NCBI GenBank assembly: GCA_021737645.1 | Contig: JAIPDO010000032.1 | Coordinates: forward strand, 1 to 44,915 | Direction: 5' to 3' | DNA: 44,915 nucleotides | From: Desulfarculaceae bacterium | GTDB taxonomy: Bacteria > Desulfobacterota > Desulfarculia > Desulfarculales > Desulfarculaceae | In this document: in pieces, positions 9,586-17,598 of the stretch | Position numbering within the stretch: the first letter of the stretch is position 1 | Layout of the letters: every line of letters starts with the position of its first letter | The notes under the pieces: model-generated | Database searches by the model: none | Told to the model about the DNA's origin: nothing | What the model saw: the letters and a program-made list of their open reading frames with translations, nothing else | Position numbers and translations under genes: made by a program

Positions 9586-10068
9586 ATGACCCCCGAGCAG
9601 ATGCGCGTCAAGGCCGAGGAGCTTTTCAAGCAGAGGATGCACTGTAGCCAGGCCCTGGTGGCCGTGGGCTTGGAAAAGATGGGCATGGCCAGCCCGGAAA
9701 TTGTTCGGGCGGTTGGGGCCTATGGCGGAGGCATCGCCTCCTCGGGCCGCACCTGCGGCATCCTCTTGGGGGCCATCGCCGCAGTCTCGGCCCGTTACGG
9801 CAAGTCCCGTCCCGATGAACAGGACGACCCCAAGATGTGGCTGCTGAGCTTCAAGTTGAGCAAGGCCTTCGCCCAGATGAGCGAGCCCTACGGCGGCACC
9901 AACTGCGCGGACATCGCCCGGGTGAACTGGAAGGCCAAGGACGAGGTAAAGACCTTTTACGGCCAGCCTGACAGCCGCCGGACCATCTGCACCGAGCTTA
10001 CCGGCAAGCTGGCTAAGTACCTGGGCGAGTTGTTGGAAGAAGCGGGCGCGGCCAAAGACTCGGACTAA
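9586..10068 (+). CDS. C-GCAxxG-C-C family redox protein (Cys paralogue)
   Basis: A 160-residue soluble protein with the family cysteine pattern: HCSQALVAVG at residues 19-28, GAYGGGIASSGRTCGILLGAI near 46-66, YGGTNCADI near 105, and RRTICTEL near 137. Proteins of this family are predicted thiol redox proteins; their partners are unknown. It is the tandem paralogue of the gene 46 bases upstream, with about half of the residues identical by eye and Cys in place of the TGA codon. GGGAG lies eight bases before the ATG. It ends four bases from the convergent YbaK-type gene, without a visible terminator. Confidence 0.88.
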   Translation: MTPEQMRVKAEELFKQRMHCSQALVAVGLEKMGMASPEIVRAVGAYGGGIASSGRTCGILLGAIAAVSARYGKSRPDEQDDPKMWLLSFKLSKAFAQMSEPYGGTNCADIARVNWKAKDEVKTFYGQPDSRRTICTELTGKLAKYLGELLEEAGAAKDSD

Positions 10069-10072
10069 TAAT

Positions 10073-10558
10073 CTAAAGCGCCGCCTCCACCGGGGTGGGG
10101 TTAAGCAGCTTCAGTAAGACCGCCGGGGTTATCTCCACCAACAGGCCGCGCTTGCCGCCGTTGATGTACACCCGCTCCAGGTCCAGGATGCCCTTTTCCA
10201 CGAACACCGGCATCTCGCGGCGAATGCCAAAGGGGCTGATGCCCCCCACCTGGTAGCCGGTGTAGCGCTGGGCGTCGCGTTCGGCGCAGGGCTCCACCGA
10301 CTTGCGCCCCAGTTGGCGGGCCAGGTTCTTGGTGGAGACCTCCTTGTCGCCGTGCATGAGCACCACCAGGGGATCGCCGCTTTCGTCCTGCATCACCAGG
10401 GTTTTTACCACCTGGTGCTCGTCCACTCCCAACTGACCGGCGGCCTCGCCGGTGCCCCCGTGGGCCACGTATCCATAGGGGCGGGGAATAAAGGCCACGC
10501 CGGCTCCCTTCAAGGCGTGCAGGGCCGGCGTGGCCGGTATCTTGTCCTTTTTAGCCAT
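10073..10558 (-). CDS. ybaK: Cys-tRNA(Pro) deacylase, YbaK/EbsC type
   Basis: A 161-residue protein of the YbaK/ProX editing-domain family, which hydrolyses misacylated Cys-tRNA(Pro) in trans. Recognisable segments are TPALHALKGAGV at the start, DEHQVVKTLVMQ with the family lysine near residue 50, GDKEVSTKNLARQLG near 75, and YQVGGISPFGIRR near 103, the highly conserved GGxSPxG loop. The ATG at 10558 is chosen because AGGAGG precedes it, though with only one base of spacing, which is unusually tight. It follows the baeRF-like gene by five bases and is probably translationally coupled to it. Confidence 0.9.
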   Translation of the reverse strand: MAKKDKIPATPALHALKGAGVAFIPRPYGYVAHGGTGEAAGQLGVDEHQVVKTLVMQDESGDPLVVLMHGDKEVSTKNLARQLGRKSVEPCAERDAQRYTGYQVGGISPFGIRREMPVFVEKGILDLERVYINGGKRGLLVEITPAVLLKLLNPTPVEAAL

Positions 10559-10563
10559 GCCTC

Positions 10564-11691
10564 CTAAGCATAGCGCAGCAGGGCGGCCACGCCACCCAGC
10601 CCGTCCAGAGGCGAGTCGCCGTCGATCTGCTCCAAACGGGCCCCGCCCACCATGGCCCCGGCCACGGCCAGGTTGACCACGTCGTCCACCGGGGTCATGG
10701 CCTGATTGCAGATGGGGCACTTGCCCGCCACGTGGCGCAGGCGCCCGCAGGAGGGGCAGCACCCCCCAGGCGCGGTGAGGCCCCGGCGCACGAAAAAGGT
10801 ATGCACCCGGCCCTCGAACAAGGCTCCCAGCACCTGGTTTAGCCCGGTGGCAGCCTGGCCGCCCGGCCCCAGATTGTCGGCCAGGTTGGCCAAGAGCTTT
10901 TCCTGGTTTTGGCGCCGCGCTTCCTGCAGCGATTGGGCTACCTCCTGGGCCACCTGGGAGGGGCCGGCGGTGACGTCCAGGCCGAATTCTCCGGCCAGGC
11001 GTTGTTCCAGATAGGGATGCAATTGCTCCTTCAGCTCCTCCACCACCGAGTGCGAGCCGCCCAGGACCATATGCTTGAAACCCGAGTCCTCCATGAGGCT
11101 GCGGGCCTGGGTGGCCACGTCCTTGAGGTAGCGCATCCTGACCTGTCCCGACTTGCGCGAAAGATGGCTGTCGCCGGTGCGCCCCTGGCTTCCGCCCTCC
11201 AGGCTGGGACCGGCCTCTCCGATGATTTCCGCCTCGGGCAACTCCGCGGAGATTCCCAGGAAGTAGCTGAAAAAGCGGGCCCTTTTGCCGTCCAGCAGCA
11301 CGGCCAGGGTGTGGCTGAGGTCCCCGGCCAGAGCGGCCAAGGGGCGAATATAGGGAGCCGGGCCGGTTTCCAATAGGTTATTCACCGGCACCTCCAGGCT
11401 CAGGCTCTCGAAGAGCCCCGCCGGGCCGCAGGCGAACACGGCCAAGCCCCGGCCGGGGCTGGCCGGCAACTCCTCCACCAGCCTTTCCATTTTTTGCAGG
11501 TCACCGCCAAAAGCAGACCACATGGCGGCAGTCCCGTTGCCGCTAAGTTGCTGCTCCTTTCTTTTTATCAGGTCGCCCAGGGCCAAAAGCCTCTGATCCC
11601 TGGATTGATCCAGAGCCAGGTACAGGCTCAGGGTGGCGTGAGGGGTGGTGCGGATGGACGCGAGTTGGTGCAGTTGACGCTCTTGCAGCAT
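10564..11691 (-). CDS. baeRF-like (bacterial eRF1-related) protein with zinc ribbon
   Basis: A 375-residue soluble protein. The middle part (HTLAVLLDGKRARFFSYFLG, about residue 140, then a charged segment with GDSHLSRKSGQVRMRYLKDVA and FKHMVLGGSHSVVEELKEQL) matches the layout of eRF1 domain 2/3 relatives found in bacteria (baeRF/VLRF1-like families). The C-terminal third resembles the L7Ae-like domain with an inserted zinc ribbon, CCPSCGRLRHVAGKCPIC near residues 322-340. Relatives are proposed to hydrolyse peptidyl-tRNA on stalled ribosomes, though most bacterial members are untested. I do not see a GGQ motif. AAGGAG lies six bases before the ATG at 11691. It is followed at five bases by the YbaK-type deacylase. 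Confidence 0.65.
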   Translation of the reverse strand: MLQERQLHQLASIRTTPHATLSLYLALDQSRDQRLLALGDLIKRKEQQLSGNGTAAMWSAFGGDLQKMERLVEELPASPGRGLAVFACGPAGLFESLSLEVPVNNLLETGPAPYIRPLAALAGDLSHTLAVLLDGKRARFFSYFLGISAELPEAEIIGEAGPSLEGGSQGRTGDSHLSRKSGQVRMRYLKDVATQARSLMEDSGFKHMVLGGSHSVVEELKEQLHPYLEQRLAGEFGLDVTAGPSQVAQEVAQSLQEARRQNQEKLLANLADNLGPGGQAATGLNQVLGALFEGRVHTFFVRRGLTAPGGCCPSCGRLRHVAGKCPICNQAMTPVDDVVNLAVAGAMVGGARLEQIDGDSPLDGLGGVAALLRYA

Positions 11692-11935
11692 AAATCTCTC
11701 CTTGGACCGGACATAAGCCGGCCCTATACATGACGCGCCTTGGCGCTTGCCGTGAGGGAGTGTCCCGGGGGCAAAGCCCGGAGAGAGGTAGGCGGGAGAT
11801 GTGCCTGTCCAGCAATGGACAGAACATCGCACCTCCAATCTGGGTGCTGAAAGTTTGTATTAATCACCCAACCATATATTCAGGATAGTCCTCCCTCCGG
11901 TTCGGGGTCAAGCCGATCGGCACCAAGTTGAAAGG

Positions 11936-11965
11936 TTGTGCTCCTTTGCAAAAAAGAGTTAGAAT
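11936..11965 (+). promoter_or_regulatory. Possible sigma-70 promoter in the 319-base gap 11692-12010
   Basis: TTGTGC (11936-11941), an 18-base spacer and TAGAAT (11960-11965, five of six consensus bases) precede the GTG start at 12011 by 45 bases. The -35 match is weak. The rest of the divergent gap 11692-12010 shows no gene and no clear RNA structure. Confidence 0.35.
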
Positions 11966-12010
11966 CAATAGTAAGTTATGTGATGAAATTTTGCTGCGCC
12001 GGAGCCCCAG

Positions 12011-12445
12011 GTGAGCATTGCCGATCAAGATTTACACAAAGTGCTGAGCGCCCACGCGCGCCGCATAAGCCGGGAGTCGTCCCGTAGCCGCCGCCTGACG
12101 GCTCCGGAAGGCGACGCTCCCAACCCGGTTGCCCAGAGCATCGAGGCCCGCCGCCGGCAGGTGGTGGCCAAAATCACCGGAGACATCGTCGCAGGTTTGG
12201 GACAGCGGCGCCGCCGTTTGAGCCCGGAGATCGATGACCCCAGGGATCTGGCCCTGGACCGCTTGTCCCTGGAGTATGGGCGGTCGCTGTTTCTGGAAAA
12301 CAGCTTGCAGGGCAATGCCCGTTTCATGGTAAGCAGCCCCGAGTTGAGGGGCGAGCTTTATCTTTTGCCCCCCGACGAGCAAGAGGTTCTGACCCAGCGC
12401 CTGGCCCTTTTGGAGGAGCAGGCCCGGGCCAGTTTGGCTCCATGA
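12011..12445 (+). CDS. Hypothetical protein, 144 residues, Arg-rich
   Basis: I do not recognise this protein. It is strongly basic in the first 75 residues (ARRISRESSRSRRL, SIEARRRQVVAKI, GLGQRRRRLSP) and more acidic toward the end (LLPPDEQEVL), with no membrane segment or signal peptide. The arrangement suggests nucleic-acid or protein contacts, but that is only inferred from charge. The start is GTG with GGAG six bases upstream. It is flanked by the divergent baeRF-like gene and, after 177 bases, by the phosphate cotransporter with its own promoter, so it appears to be a single-gene unit. Confidence 0.7.
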   Translation: MSIADQDLHKVLSAHARRISRESSRSRRLTAPEGDAPNPVAQSIEARRRQVVAKITGDIVAGLGQRRRRLSPEIDDPRDLALDRLSLEYGRSLFLENSLQGNARFMVSSPELRGELYLLPPDEQEVLTQRLALLEEQARASLAP

Positions 12446-12528
12446 GCAATTGCGCGGTTGCGTTTAATGTCCTCACCATACCTAACAGTGCTCTATTATT
12501 CCGATATCCCCTTAATAACCTTTTGGGG

Positions 12529-12557
12529 TTGACGTTGAGAGGGATGGGGGATAAAAA
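12529..12557 (+). promoter_or_regulatory. Sigma-70-like promoter of the Na/Pi cotransporter gene
   Basis: TTGACG (12529-12534, five of six) and TAAAAA (12552-12557, four of six) are separated by exactly 17 bases. It would give a leader of about 60 bases before the GTG start at 12623. Confidence 0.6.
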
Positions 12558-12622
12558 TGCCGCAAGGTTACGACTAGGTTACATAAAGCTTTCCGACCGC
12601 ACACAAGGCTGCCCGTAGGACA

Positions 12623-14305
12623 GTGAGTTTCACCAACATAATAATCCAAGCTCTCGGTGGGCTGGGCCTTTTCCTTTTCGGCATGAAACTCATGTCCGAG
12701 GGGCTGCAAAAGGTGGCCGGCGACCGTTTGCGCGCCTTTTTGGAGGCGGTGAGCAACAAACGGGTGGTGGGCTGTATGGTGGGGGCCCTGGTCACCGCCG
12801 TGGTCCAGTCTTCCTCGGTCACCACCGTGACCCTGGTGGGTTTTGTCAACGCCGGGCTCATGAACCTGACCCAAGCCCTGGGGGTGATCCTGGGCGCCAA
12901 CGTGGGCACCACCATCACTGCCCAGTTGATCGCCTTCAAGATCAGCGACTTGGCCCTGCCGGCCATATTCATCGGGGTCGCCTTCAAATTTTTTGCCAAA
13001 CGCCGCAAGTGGCAGTACATCGGCGCAGTGATCCTGGGCTTCGGGCTGTTGTTCTATGGCATGGAGTTGATGAAGAACGGCTTCAAGCCGCTCAGGGCCC
13101 ATCCCGAGTTCATCGCTTTCTTTACCAAGTTCGACGCCGGCAGCATCGGGGGCATTCTCCTGTGCGTGCTTACCGGCACGGTGCTTACCGTTCTGGTGCA
13201 GTCTTCATCGGCCACGGTGGGCATAACCATGGCCTTGGCTAGTCAGGGGCTATTGAACCTGCCGGGTTCGGTGGCCCTGATTTTGGGAGACAACATAGGC
13301 ACCACCATCACCGCCGAGTTGGCCAGCATAGGAGGCACGGTGGTGGCCCGGCAGACCGCCCGGGCCCACACCATGTTCAATGTCTTGGGGGTGCTATACA
13401 TAGTAGTCTTGTTCAAGCCTTTCCTGTGGGTGGTGGAGTGGGTTTCCGGCAGCCTGATGGGTATCGGGCCGGCCCAGCAGTTGGTGGGCACCGAGCAGCC
13501 CAACATCAGCCGCTACATCGCCAACGCCCACACCATGTTCAACGTCATCAATGCCGTAGTCTTCTTGGCCTGCCTGCCTATTTTGGCCAAGGCCGCCACC
13601 AAGCTGACCAGGGGCAAGGCCGCCGAGGCCCAGATGGTGGACATGGGGCGTCCTTTGCACCTGGACTATAAGTTCGTGGACAACTCCAGCGTGGCCCTGG
13701 CTCAGGCCCGCGAGGAAACAGTGCGCATGGGCCGCCTGGCCCAGGTGATGTACCGGGATGTCACCGAGGTGATGTTCAACCGCAAGTTGGAGAACCTGGC
13801 CCGCTGGAAGCAGTCCGAGGAAGCCCTGGACAACCTGCAGCGAGATATCACCGATTTCCTGGTGCAGGTGAGCCAGGGCGCCATCACCGACGCCGAGAGC
13901 CGCGAGATCAACTCCTTGCTGCGCATGGTCAACAACATCGAGCGTGTGGGTGACGCCACCGAAAACCTGGCCGAGCTTACCGAGGAGATGGTGGAGAACA
14001 AGCTGGAATTGGCTGATCGGGGCATGGAAGACTACCGCACCATGCGCAACAAGGTGGGGCGCTTCCTGGAGATGGTGGTCACCGGCGCGGCCGAACGCAA
14101 CCGGGAGATCATGGAAGTGGCCCAGACCATGGAAGACGAGATCGACTTCATGCGCGAGGAGATGCGCGACGACTACCTCACCCGCCTGCGCTCGGGCGTG
14201 TGCACGGTTGATCCGGGCCTGGTGTTCGTGGACATGCTCACCAACTTCGAGAAGGTGGGCGACTACTGCTACAACGTGGCCCAGGCCGTGGCGGGGTTGC
14301 GCTAA
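12623..14305 (+). CDS. Na/Pi cotransporter family protein with C-terminal PhoU-like domain
   Basis: A 560-residue inner-membrane protein. Residues 1-330 form the NptA/PNaS transporter part with the duplicated QSSS signature: VVQSSSVTTVTLVGFVNAG near residue 60 and VQSSSATVGITMALASQG near 195, each followed by LGANVGTTIT and LGDNIGTTIT. Residues 350-560 are a soluble helical PhoU-like domain with two heptad-rich repeats (EEALDNLQRDITDFLVQ, MEDEIDFMREEMRDDY). It is expected to take up inorganic phosphate with sodium, with the PhoU domain regulating it. The start is GTG; the ribosome site is weak (TAGGA, very close). It is convergent with the DUF3795 gene, with only a small T-less hairpin at 14329-14346 between them. 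Confidence 0.92.
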   Translation: MSFTNIIIQALGGLGLFLFGMKLMSEGLQKVAGDRLRAFLEAVSNKRVVGCMVGALVTAVVQSSSVTTVTLVGFVNAGLMNLTQALGVILGANVGTTITAQLIAFKISDLALPAIFIGVAFKFFAKRRKWQYIGAVILGFGLLFYGMELMKNGFKPLRAHPEFIAFFTKFDAGSIGGILLCVLTGTVLTVLVQSSSATVGITMALASQGLLNLPGSVALILGDNIGTTITAELASIGGTVVARQTARAHTMFNVLGVLYIVVLFKPFLWVVEWVSGSLMGIGPAQQLVGTEQPNISRYIANAHTMFNVINAVVFLACLPILAKAATKLTRGKAAEAQMVDMGRPLHLDYKFVDNSSVALAQAREETVRMGRLAQVMYRDVTEVMFNRKLENLARWKQSEEALDNLQRDITDFLVQVSQGAITDAESREINSLLRMVNNIERVGDATENLAELTEEMVENKLELADRGMEDYRTMRNKVGRFLEMVVTGAAERNREIMEVAQTMEDEIDFMREEMRDDYLTRLRSGVCTVDPGLVFVDMLTNFEKVGDYCYNVAQAVAGLR

Positions 14306-14398
14306 GCCAACTCGCCCGGAATCTAAACCAAGCCTGAACGGGCTTGATCCTCATGACAACTTGTTAGATGAAATGACCCTGCCTGGGCCAAAGCGCGA

Positions 14399-14869
14399 TC
14401 AGCGGATTTTGGCCCCGCAGGCCGTGCATTCCGTGCTGAACCAATAGCCTGGCCGTCCGCAGGCGGGGCAATCGCTGCGATGCTCCTGGGCGGCCACCCA
14501 GTCCTTGGTTCCCTTGCCTCGCAGGTATTCGAGATCTTCGATGACCTGTTGGTGGTGGCAAATTCCGTTGACCACGTGCTCTTTGGAAAACTCGCGCAGG
14601 CGGTTGCAGGGAAACTCCCCGCACTGGAAGCACCAGGTTACCAAGCGCTGGGCAGCGCAGGTTCGGAAGCCGTGTTTGCACTCCCGGCAATCCCGGAAGA
14701 CCCGCTCCGACAGGCAGCCGTCGCATTGGATATCTTCTATGGGCAGGCCGGTTTTACGGCTCAGCGCCGCCAACTGCTCCTCGTCGCCCAACCTGCCGGC
14801 CAGATAGTAGGGGCAATCCCCGCAATAAAGGCCGCAGATTCCAACCAGCTTTTCGTGTGCCTTGGCCAT
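14399..14869 (-). CDS. DUF3795 domain protein with C-terminal zinc ribbon
   Basis: A 156-residue cysteine-rich protein. DUF3795 signatures are CGLYCGDCPYYLAG near residue 12, CDGCLSERVFRDCREC near 49, and CFQCGEFPCNRL near 80. Unlike the other copy in this window (3121-3564), it adds a C-terminal treble-clef or ribbon-like pair, CPACGRPGYWFSTECTACG near residues 134-152. Function is unknown; cysteine spacing suggests metal or Fe-S binding. It is the last gene of a minus-strand run larB-dtd-DUF1285-DUF3795. Confidence 0.85.
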   Translation of the reverse strand: MAKAHEKLVGICGLYCGDCPYYLAGRLGDEEQLAALSRKTGLPIEDIQCDGCLSERVFRDCRECKHGFRTCAAQRLVTWCFQCGEFPCNRLREFSKEHVVNGICHHQQVIEDLEYLRGKGTKDWVAAQEHRSDCPACGRPGYWFSTECTACGAKIR

Positions 14870-14896
14870 TGCCGCCGCCCCCCGGTGTGCGTCAGC

Positions 14897-15385
14897 TCAG
14901 GTCGTTTGGATAAGGGGCCAGCTCTTGTCCCCCAACACCAACGCGAACCCCTCGCCCTGCTCCACGATCTTGTCGGCCAACTGGTAGTAGGCCGCCCGGC
15001 CGAAACGGGCCGGGAAGGCTCCGTCCTTCACCCGGCAATAGACGATGCCGTCGTCGCCCAGGCTGAGGCTCCCAGGGTCCAGGGTTTCGCTGGTGGCGTC
15101 GTTGAGAGTGATGACCGCGCTCTCATCGTTAAACTCCACCCGTTTGACCACGTGGAAGGTGTCGGCCACCTCCAATTCGCAGGTCTGGCCGTCGATGGTT
15201 ATCACATAGTGCCCGTCTTCCAGGCGCACTGAATCGTAGATAAGTTGGATGATGGTGGGGTGCACCATGGGCCGCCCCTGGGAGGACATCTCGCCGTCCG
15301 TGCTCACCTGAATCTGACATGGAGGGTACTTGCCGGTCCATCCCTCGGGCATGAAGGCGCTGAGGTCGGGCTTGTCCTGGTCCAT
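14897..15385 (-). CDS. DUF1285-like protein
   Basis: A 162-residue soluble protein. The stretch CQIQVSTDGEMSSQGRPMVHPTIIQLI followed by LEDGHYVITIDGQTCELEVADTFHVVKRVEF resembles DUF1285 proteins, in which a short strand-rich domain is followed by a second domain ending in a conserved ARFGRAAYYQLADKI-type segment, also present here near residue 125. No function is known for the family. It begins ten bases after dtd ends, on the same strand, so it is likely co-transcribed with the D-aminoacyl-tRNA deacylase. GGAGG lies six bases before the ATG. Confidence 0.65.
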   Translation of the reverse strand: MDQDKPDLSAFMPEGWTGKYPPCQIQVSTDGEMSSQGRPMVHPTIIQLIYDSVRLEDGHYVITIDGQTCELEVADTFHVVKRVEFNDESAVITLNDATSETLDPGSLSLGDDGIVYCRVKDGAFPARFGRAAYYQLADKIVEQGEGFALVLGDKSWPLIQTT

Positions 15386-15394
15386 TTGAGCCTC

Positions 15395-15844
15395 CTAAAA
15401 AGCTTTTTCCGTGTCCACCAAAAGGGTCACCGGCCCGGAGTTGACCAGGCTCACCTCCATCATGGCCCCGAAGACGCCGGTGGCTACGTTGAGGCCCAGC
15501 TTCCCCAGCTCATCCACAAAGGCCAGGTACAAGGGCTCTGCCGCCTCGCCCCCGGCGGCGCGGACAAAAGAGGGGCGGCGGCCCTTGGCGCAGTCGCCCC
15601 ACAGGGTGAACTGGCTCACCACCAGCACCTGGCCGCCGGTGTCCGCGACCGAGAGGTTGAGCTTGTCCTGAGCGTCGGGGAAGATGCGCAGCCCGGCGAT
15701 TTTATTTGCCAGCCAGGCGGCCTCTTTGGGGCCGTCGTTCTGGCTGATACCCAACAACACCATGAGGCCGGGGCCGATGGCTCCCACCGTGGCCCCCTTC
15801 ACCTCCACCGAGGCCCGGGACACCCGCTGCACCACCGCCCGCAA
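15395..15844 (-). CDS. dtd: D-aminoacyl-tRNA deacylase
   Basis: A 149-residue cytosolic enzyme that removes D-amino acids (and glycine from tRNA-Ala) from mischarged tRNA. The two cross-subunit active-site motifs are present: SQFTL near residue 77 and NSGPVT near 134 (the Gly-cisPro motif). N-terminal [15 protein letters not shown] is typical and length is normal for the family. The start is TTG at 15844; the ribosome site is weak, and the gene lies nine bases after larB ends, suggesting coupled translation. Confidence 0.95.
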   Translation of the reverse strand: MRAVVQRVSRASVEVKGATVGAIGPGLMVLLGISQNDGPKEAAWLANKIAGLRIFPDAQDKLNLSVADTGGQVLVVSQFTLWGDCAKGRRPSFVRAAGGEAAEPLYLAFVDELGKLGLNVATGVFGAMMEVSLVNSGPVTLLVDTEKAF

Positions 15845-15853
15845 GTTTCTAGC

Positions 15854-16606
15854 CTAGCCTAAATGGTCGATTAGCCCGGCCAGGTAGCCCCCGCCGAAGC
15901 CGTTGTCTATGTTGACCACGCTGAGGCCCGGGGCGCAGGAGTTGAGCATGCCCAACAGGGCGGCCAGGCCCCCGAAGCTGGTGCCGTAGCCCACGCTGGT
16001 GGGCACCGCCACCACCGGCTTATCCACCAAACCGGCCACCACGCTGGGCAAGGCCCCTTCCATGCCCGCCACCACCACGTAGGCGCTGGCGTTCATGAGC
16101 ACCTCCGCCGCGCCGGCCAGGCGGTGCAGGCCGCTGACTCCCACGTCGTAGACTGTTTCCACCTTGGAGCCCATGAGGCTGGCGGTGAGCACCGCTTCCT
16201 GGGCCACGGGCAGGTCGCTGGTGCCGGCGGCGATAACCACCACCGAGCCCTTGCCCGGCCGGGGCGGTTCGGCGGCCAGCTGGCTGAGGCAGGCGCAGTC
16301 GGCATGATAGGTCAGCTCGGGATACTCGGCCAACACCGCCTGGGCCTTGTCCTGGTCCACCCGGGTCACCAGCACCGCCGCGCCCTGGTCATGCAGGGAA
16401 TGGGAAATGGCGGTAATCTGTTCGGCGGTCTTGCCCTGCCCGAAGATGACCTCGGGGAAGCCTCGCCGGAGCACCCGGTGGTGGTCCACCCGGGCGAAAC
16501 CCAGATCTTCGTAGGGCAGCTTTTTGAGCCGCTGCATGGCCTGGTCCGGGTCCATGGCTCCGGCGGCCACTTGATCTAAAAGTTGTTTGAGCTTGTCGCT
16601 GTTCAC
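15854..16606 (-). CDS. larB: Nickel-pincer cofactor biosynthesis protein LarB
   Basis: A 250-residue protein related to PurE, which carboxylates and hydrolyses nicotinate adenine dinucleotide, the first step of the nickel-pincer nucleotide cofactor of lactate racemase-type enzymes. Signatures are the N-terminal LKKLPYEDLGFARVDHHRVLRRGFPEVIFG and the PurE-like core VVVIAAGTSDLPVAQEA, YDVGVSGLHRL, VVVAGMEGALPSVVAGL and VPTSVGYGTSFGGL. No larA, larC or larE is visible in the window, so the partners must lie elsewhere. The start is GTG. It heads the minus-strand operon that continues into dtd, and is divergent from prmA. Confidence 0.93.
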   Translation of the reverse strand: MNSDKLKQLLDQVAAGAMDPDQAMQRLKKLPYEDLGFARVDHHRVLRRGFPEVIFGQGKTAEQITAISHSLHDQGAAVLVTRVDQDKAQAVLAEYPELTYHADCACLSQLAAEPPRPGKGSVVVIAAGTSDLPVAQEAVLTASLMGSKVETVYDVGVSGLHRLAGAAEVLMNASAYVVVAGMEGALPSVVAGLVDKPVVAVPTSVGYGTSFGGLAALLGMLNSCAPGLSVVNIDNGFGGGYLAGLIDHLG

Positions 16607-16695
16607 AGAGGGCTTGTCCTTTCGAGGTAACCTAACTTAATATTCGAAATAGGTATTTTAGCCTGCCCACGCCGGGCGCGCAAATCCGGAGGCCC

Positions 16696-17598
16696 ATGAA
16701 AAAGACAAGCGAACCCGCCCCTATCCCCGTCTGGCAGGAGGTGCGTCTTAGAGCGCCGGCCCCCCAGGCCGAGGCCGCGGCCGATTTTCTCGCCGGCGTC
16801 ACCGGCCATGGGGTGCAACTCATCGACGAGTTGGGCTCTCAAGGCCTGGTGACCGTGCGGGCCTTTCTGGAGACCTGCGCCGAATTGCCCGCCCAAAAGG
16901 CCTTGCTGGAGCGCTACGCCGCCTCCCTGGCCGCGGAGGCGGGCGAGGGCCTGGTGGAGGTGAGCTTCGTCGACCTGCCCGAAGAGGACTGGGCCGGGGC
17001 CTGGAGGGCTTACTTCCACCCCCGCCTGGTGTCCCGGAGGCTCATCGTGGCCCCGCCCTGGGAAAAGGCATCTCCCGAGGCCGGGCAGTTGGTGGTGGTC
17101 ATCGATCCGGGCCAGGCCTTTGGCACCGGGCAGCACCAGAGCACCCAACTGGTGCTGCGGCGCATCGACCGCCTGGCCGAGCGGGGCCGCCTGCCCGCGC
17201 GGGTGCTGGACGTGGGCTGCGGCTCGGGCATATTGAGCCTGGCCGCCCTGCTGTTCGGAGCCCGGCAGGTCGTGGGCATCGACATCGATCCCGAGGCGGT
17301 GATCGCCACCCGGGCCAACGCCGAGCGCAACGGTATGACCCAGGGTGTGAGCGTCGGCATCACCCCCCTGGAGGAGATAGGCGAAACCTTCCCTCTGGTG
17401 CTGGCCAACCTCATCGCCAGGGAGCTTACCGAACTGGCCGAGCCCCTGGCCGGGCATTTGTCTCCGGGCGGCGAGCTGGTGATAAGCGGCATCCTGGTGG
17501 ACCAAATAAAGGCTATGACCACCCTGTTCGCCGCGCAGGGCCTCAGGGTGGTGGAGCAGGACTCTCTGGCCGGGTGGGCGGCCTTGGTGCTGGCATGA
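16696..17598 (+). CDS. prmA: Ribosomal protein L11 methyltransferase
   Basis: A 300-residue SAM-dependent enzyme that trimethylates ribosomal protein L11. The N-terminal substrate-binding domain (residues 1-115) is followed by the Rossmann methyltransferase with GTGQHQSTQLVLR near residue 140, LDVGCGSGILSLAALLFGA near 170 (SAM motif I), GIDIDPEAV near 195, and LANLIARELTEL near 235 (the family variant of the NPPY region). GGAGG lies three bases before the ATG. Its stop overlaps the start of rsmE (ATGA), indicating translational coupling of two ribosome modification genes, a common neighbourhood. Confidence 0.95.
   Translation: MKKTSEPAPIPVWQEVRLRAPAPQAEAAADFLAGVTGHGVQLIDELGSQGLVTVRAFLETCAELPAQKALLERYAASLAAEAGEGLVEVSFVDLPEEDWAGAWRAYFHPRLVSRRLIVAPPWEKASPEAGQLVVVIDPGQAFGTGQHQSTQLVLRRIDRLAERGRLPARVLDVGCGSGILSLAALLFGARQVVGIDIDPEAVIATRANAERNGMTQGVSVGITPLEEIGETFPLVLANLIARELTELAEPLAGHLSPGGELVISGILVDQIKAMTTLFAAQGLRVVEQDSLAGWAALVLA

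Noticed and set aside
14329..14346. Terminator after the Na/Pi cotransporter gene
   Set aside because: CAAGCC/GGCTTG forms a small hairpin but there is no T-run.
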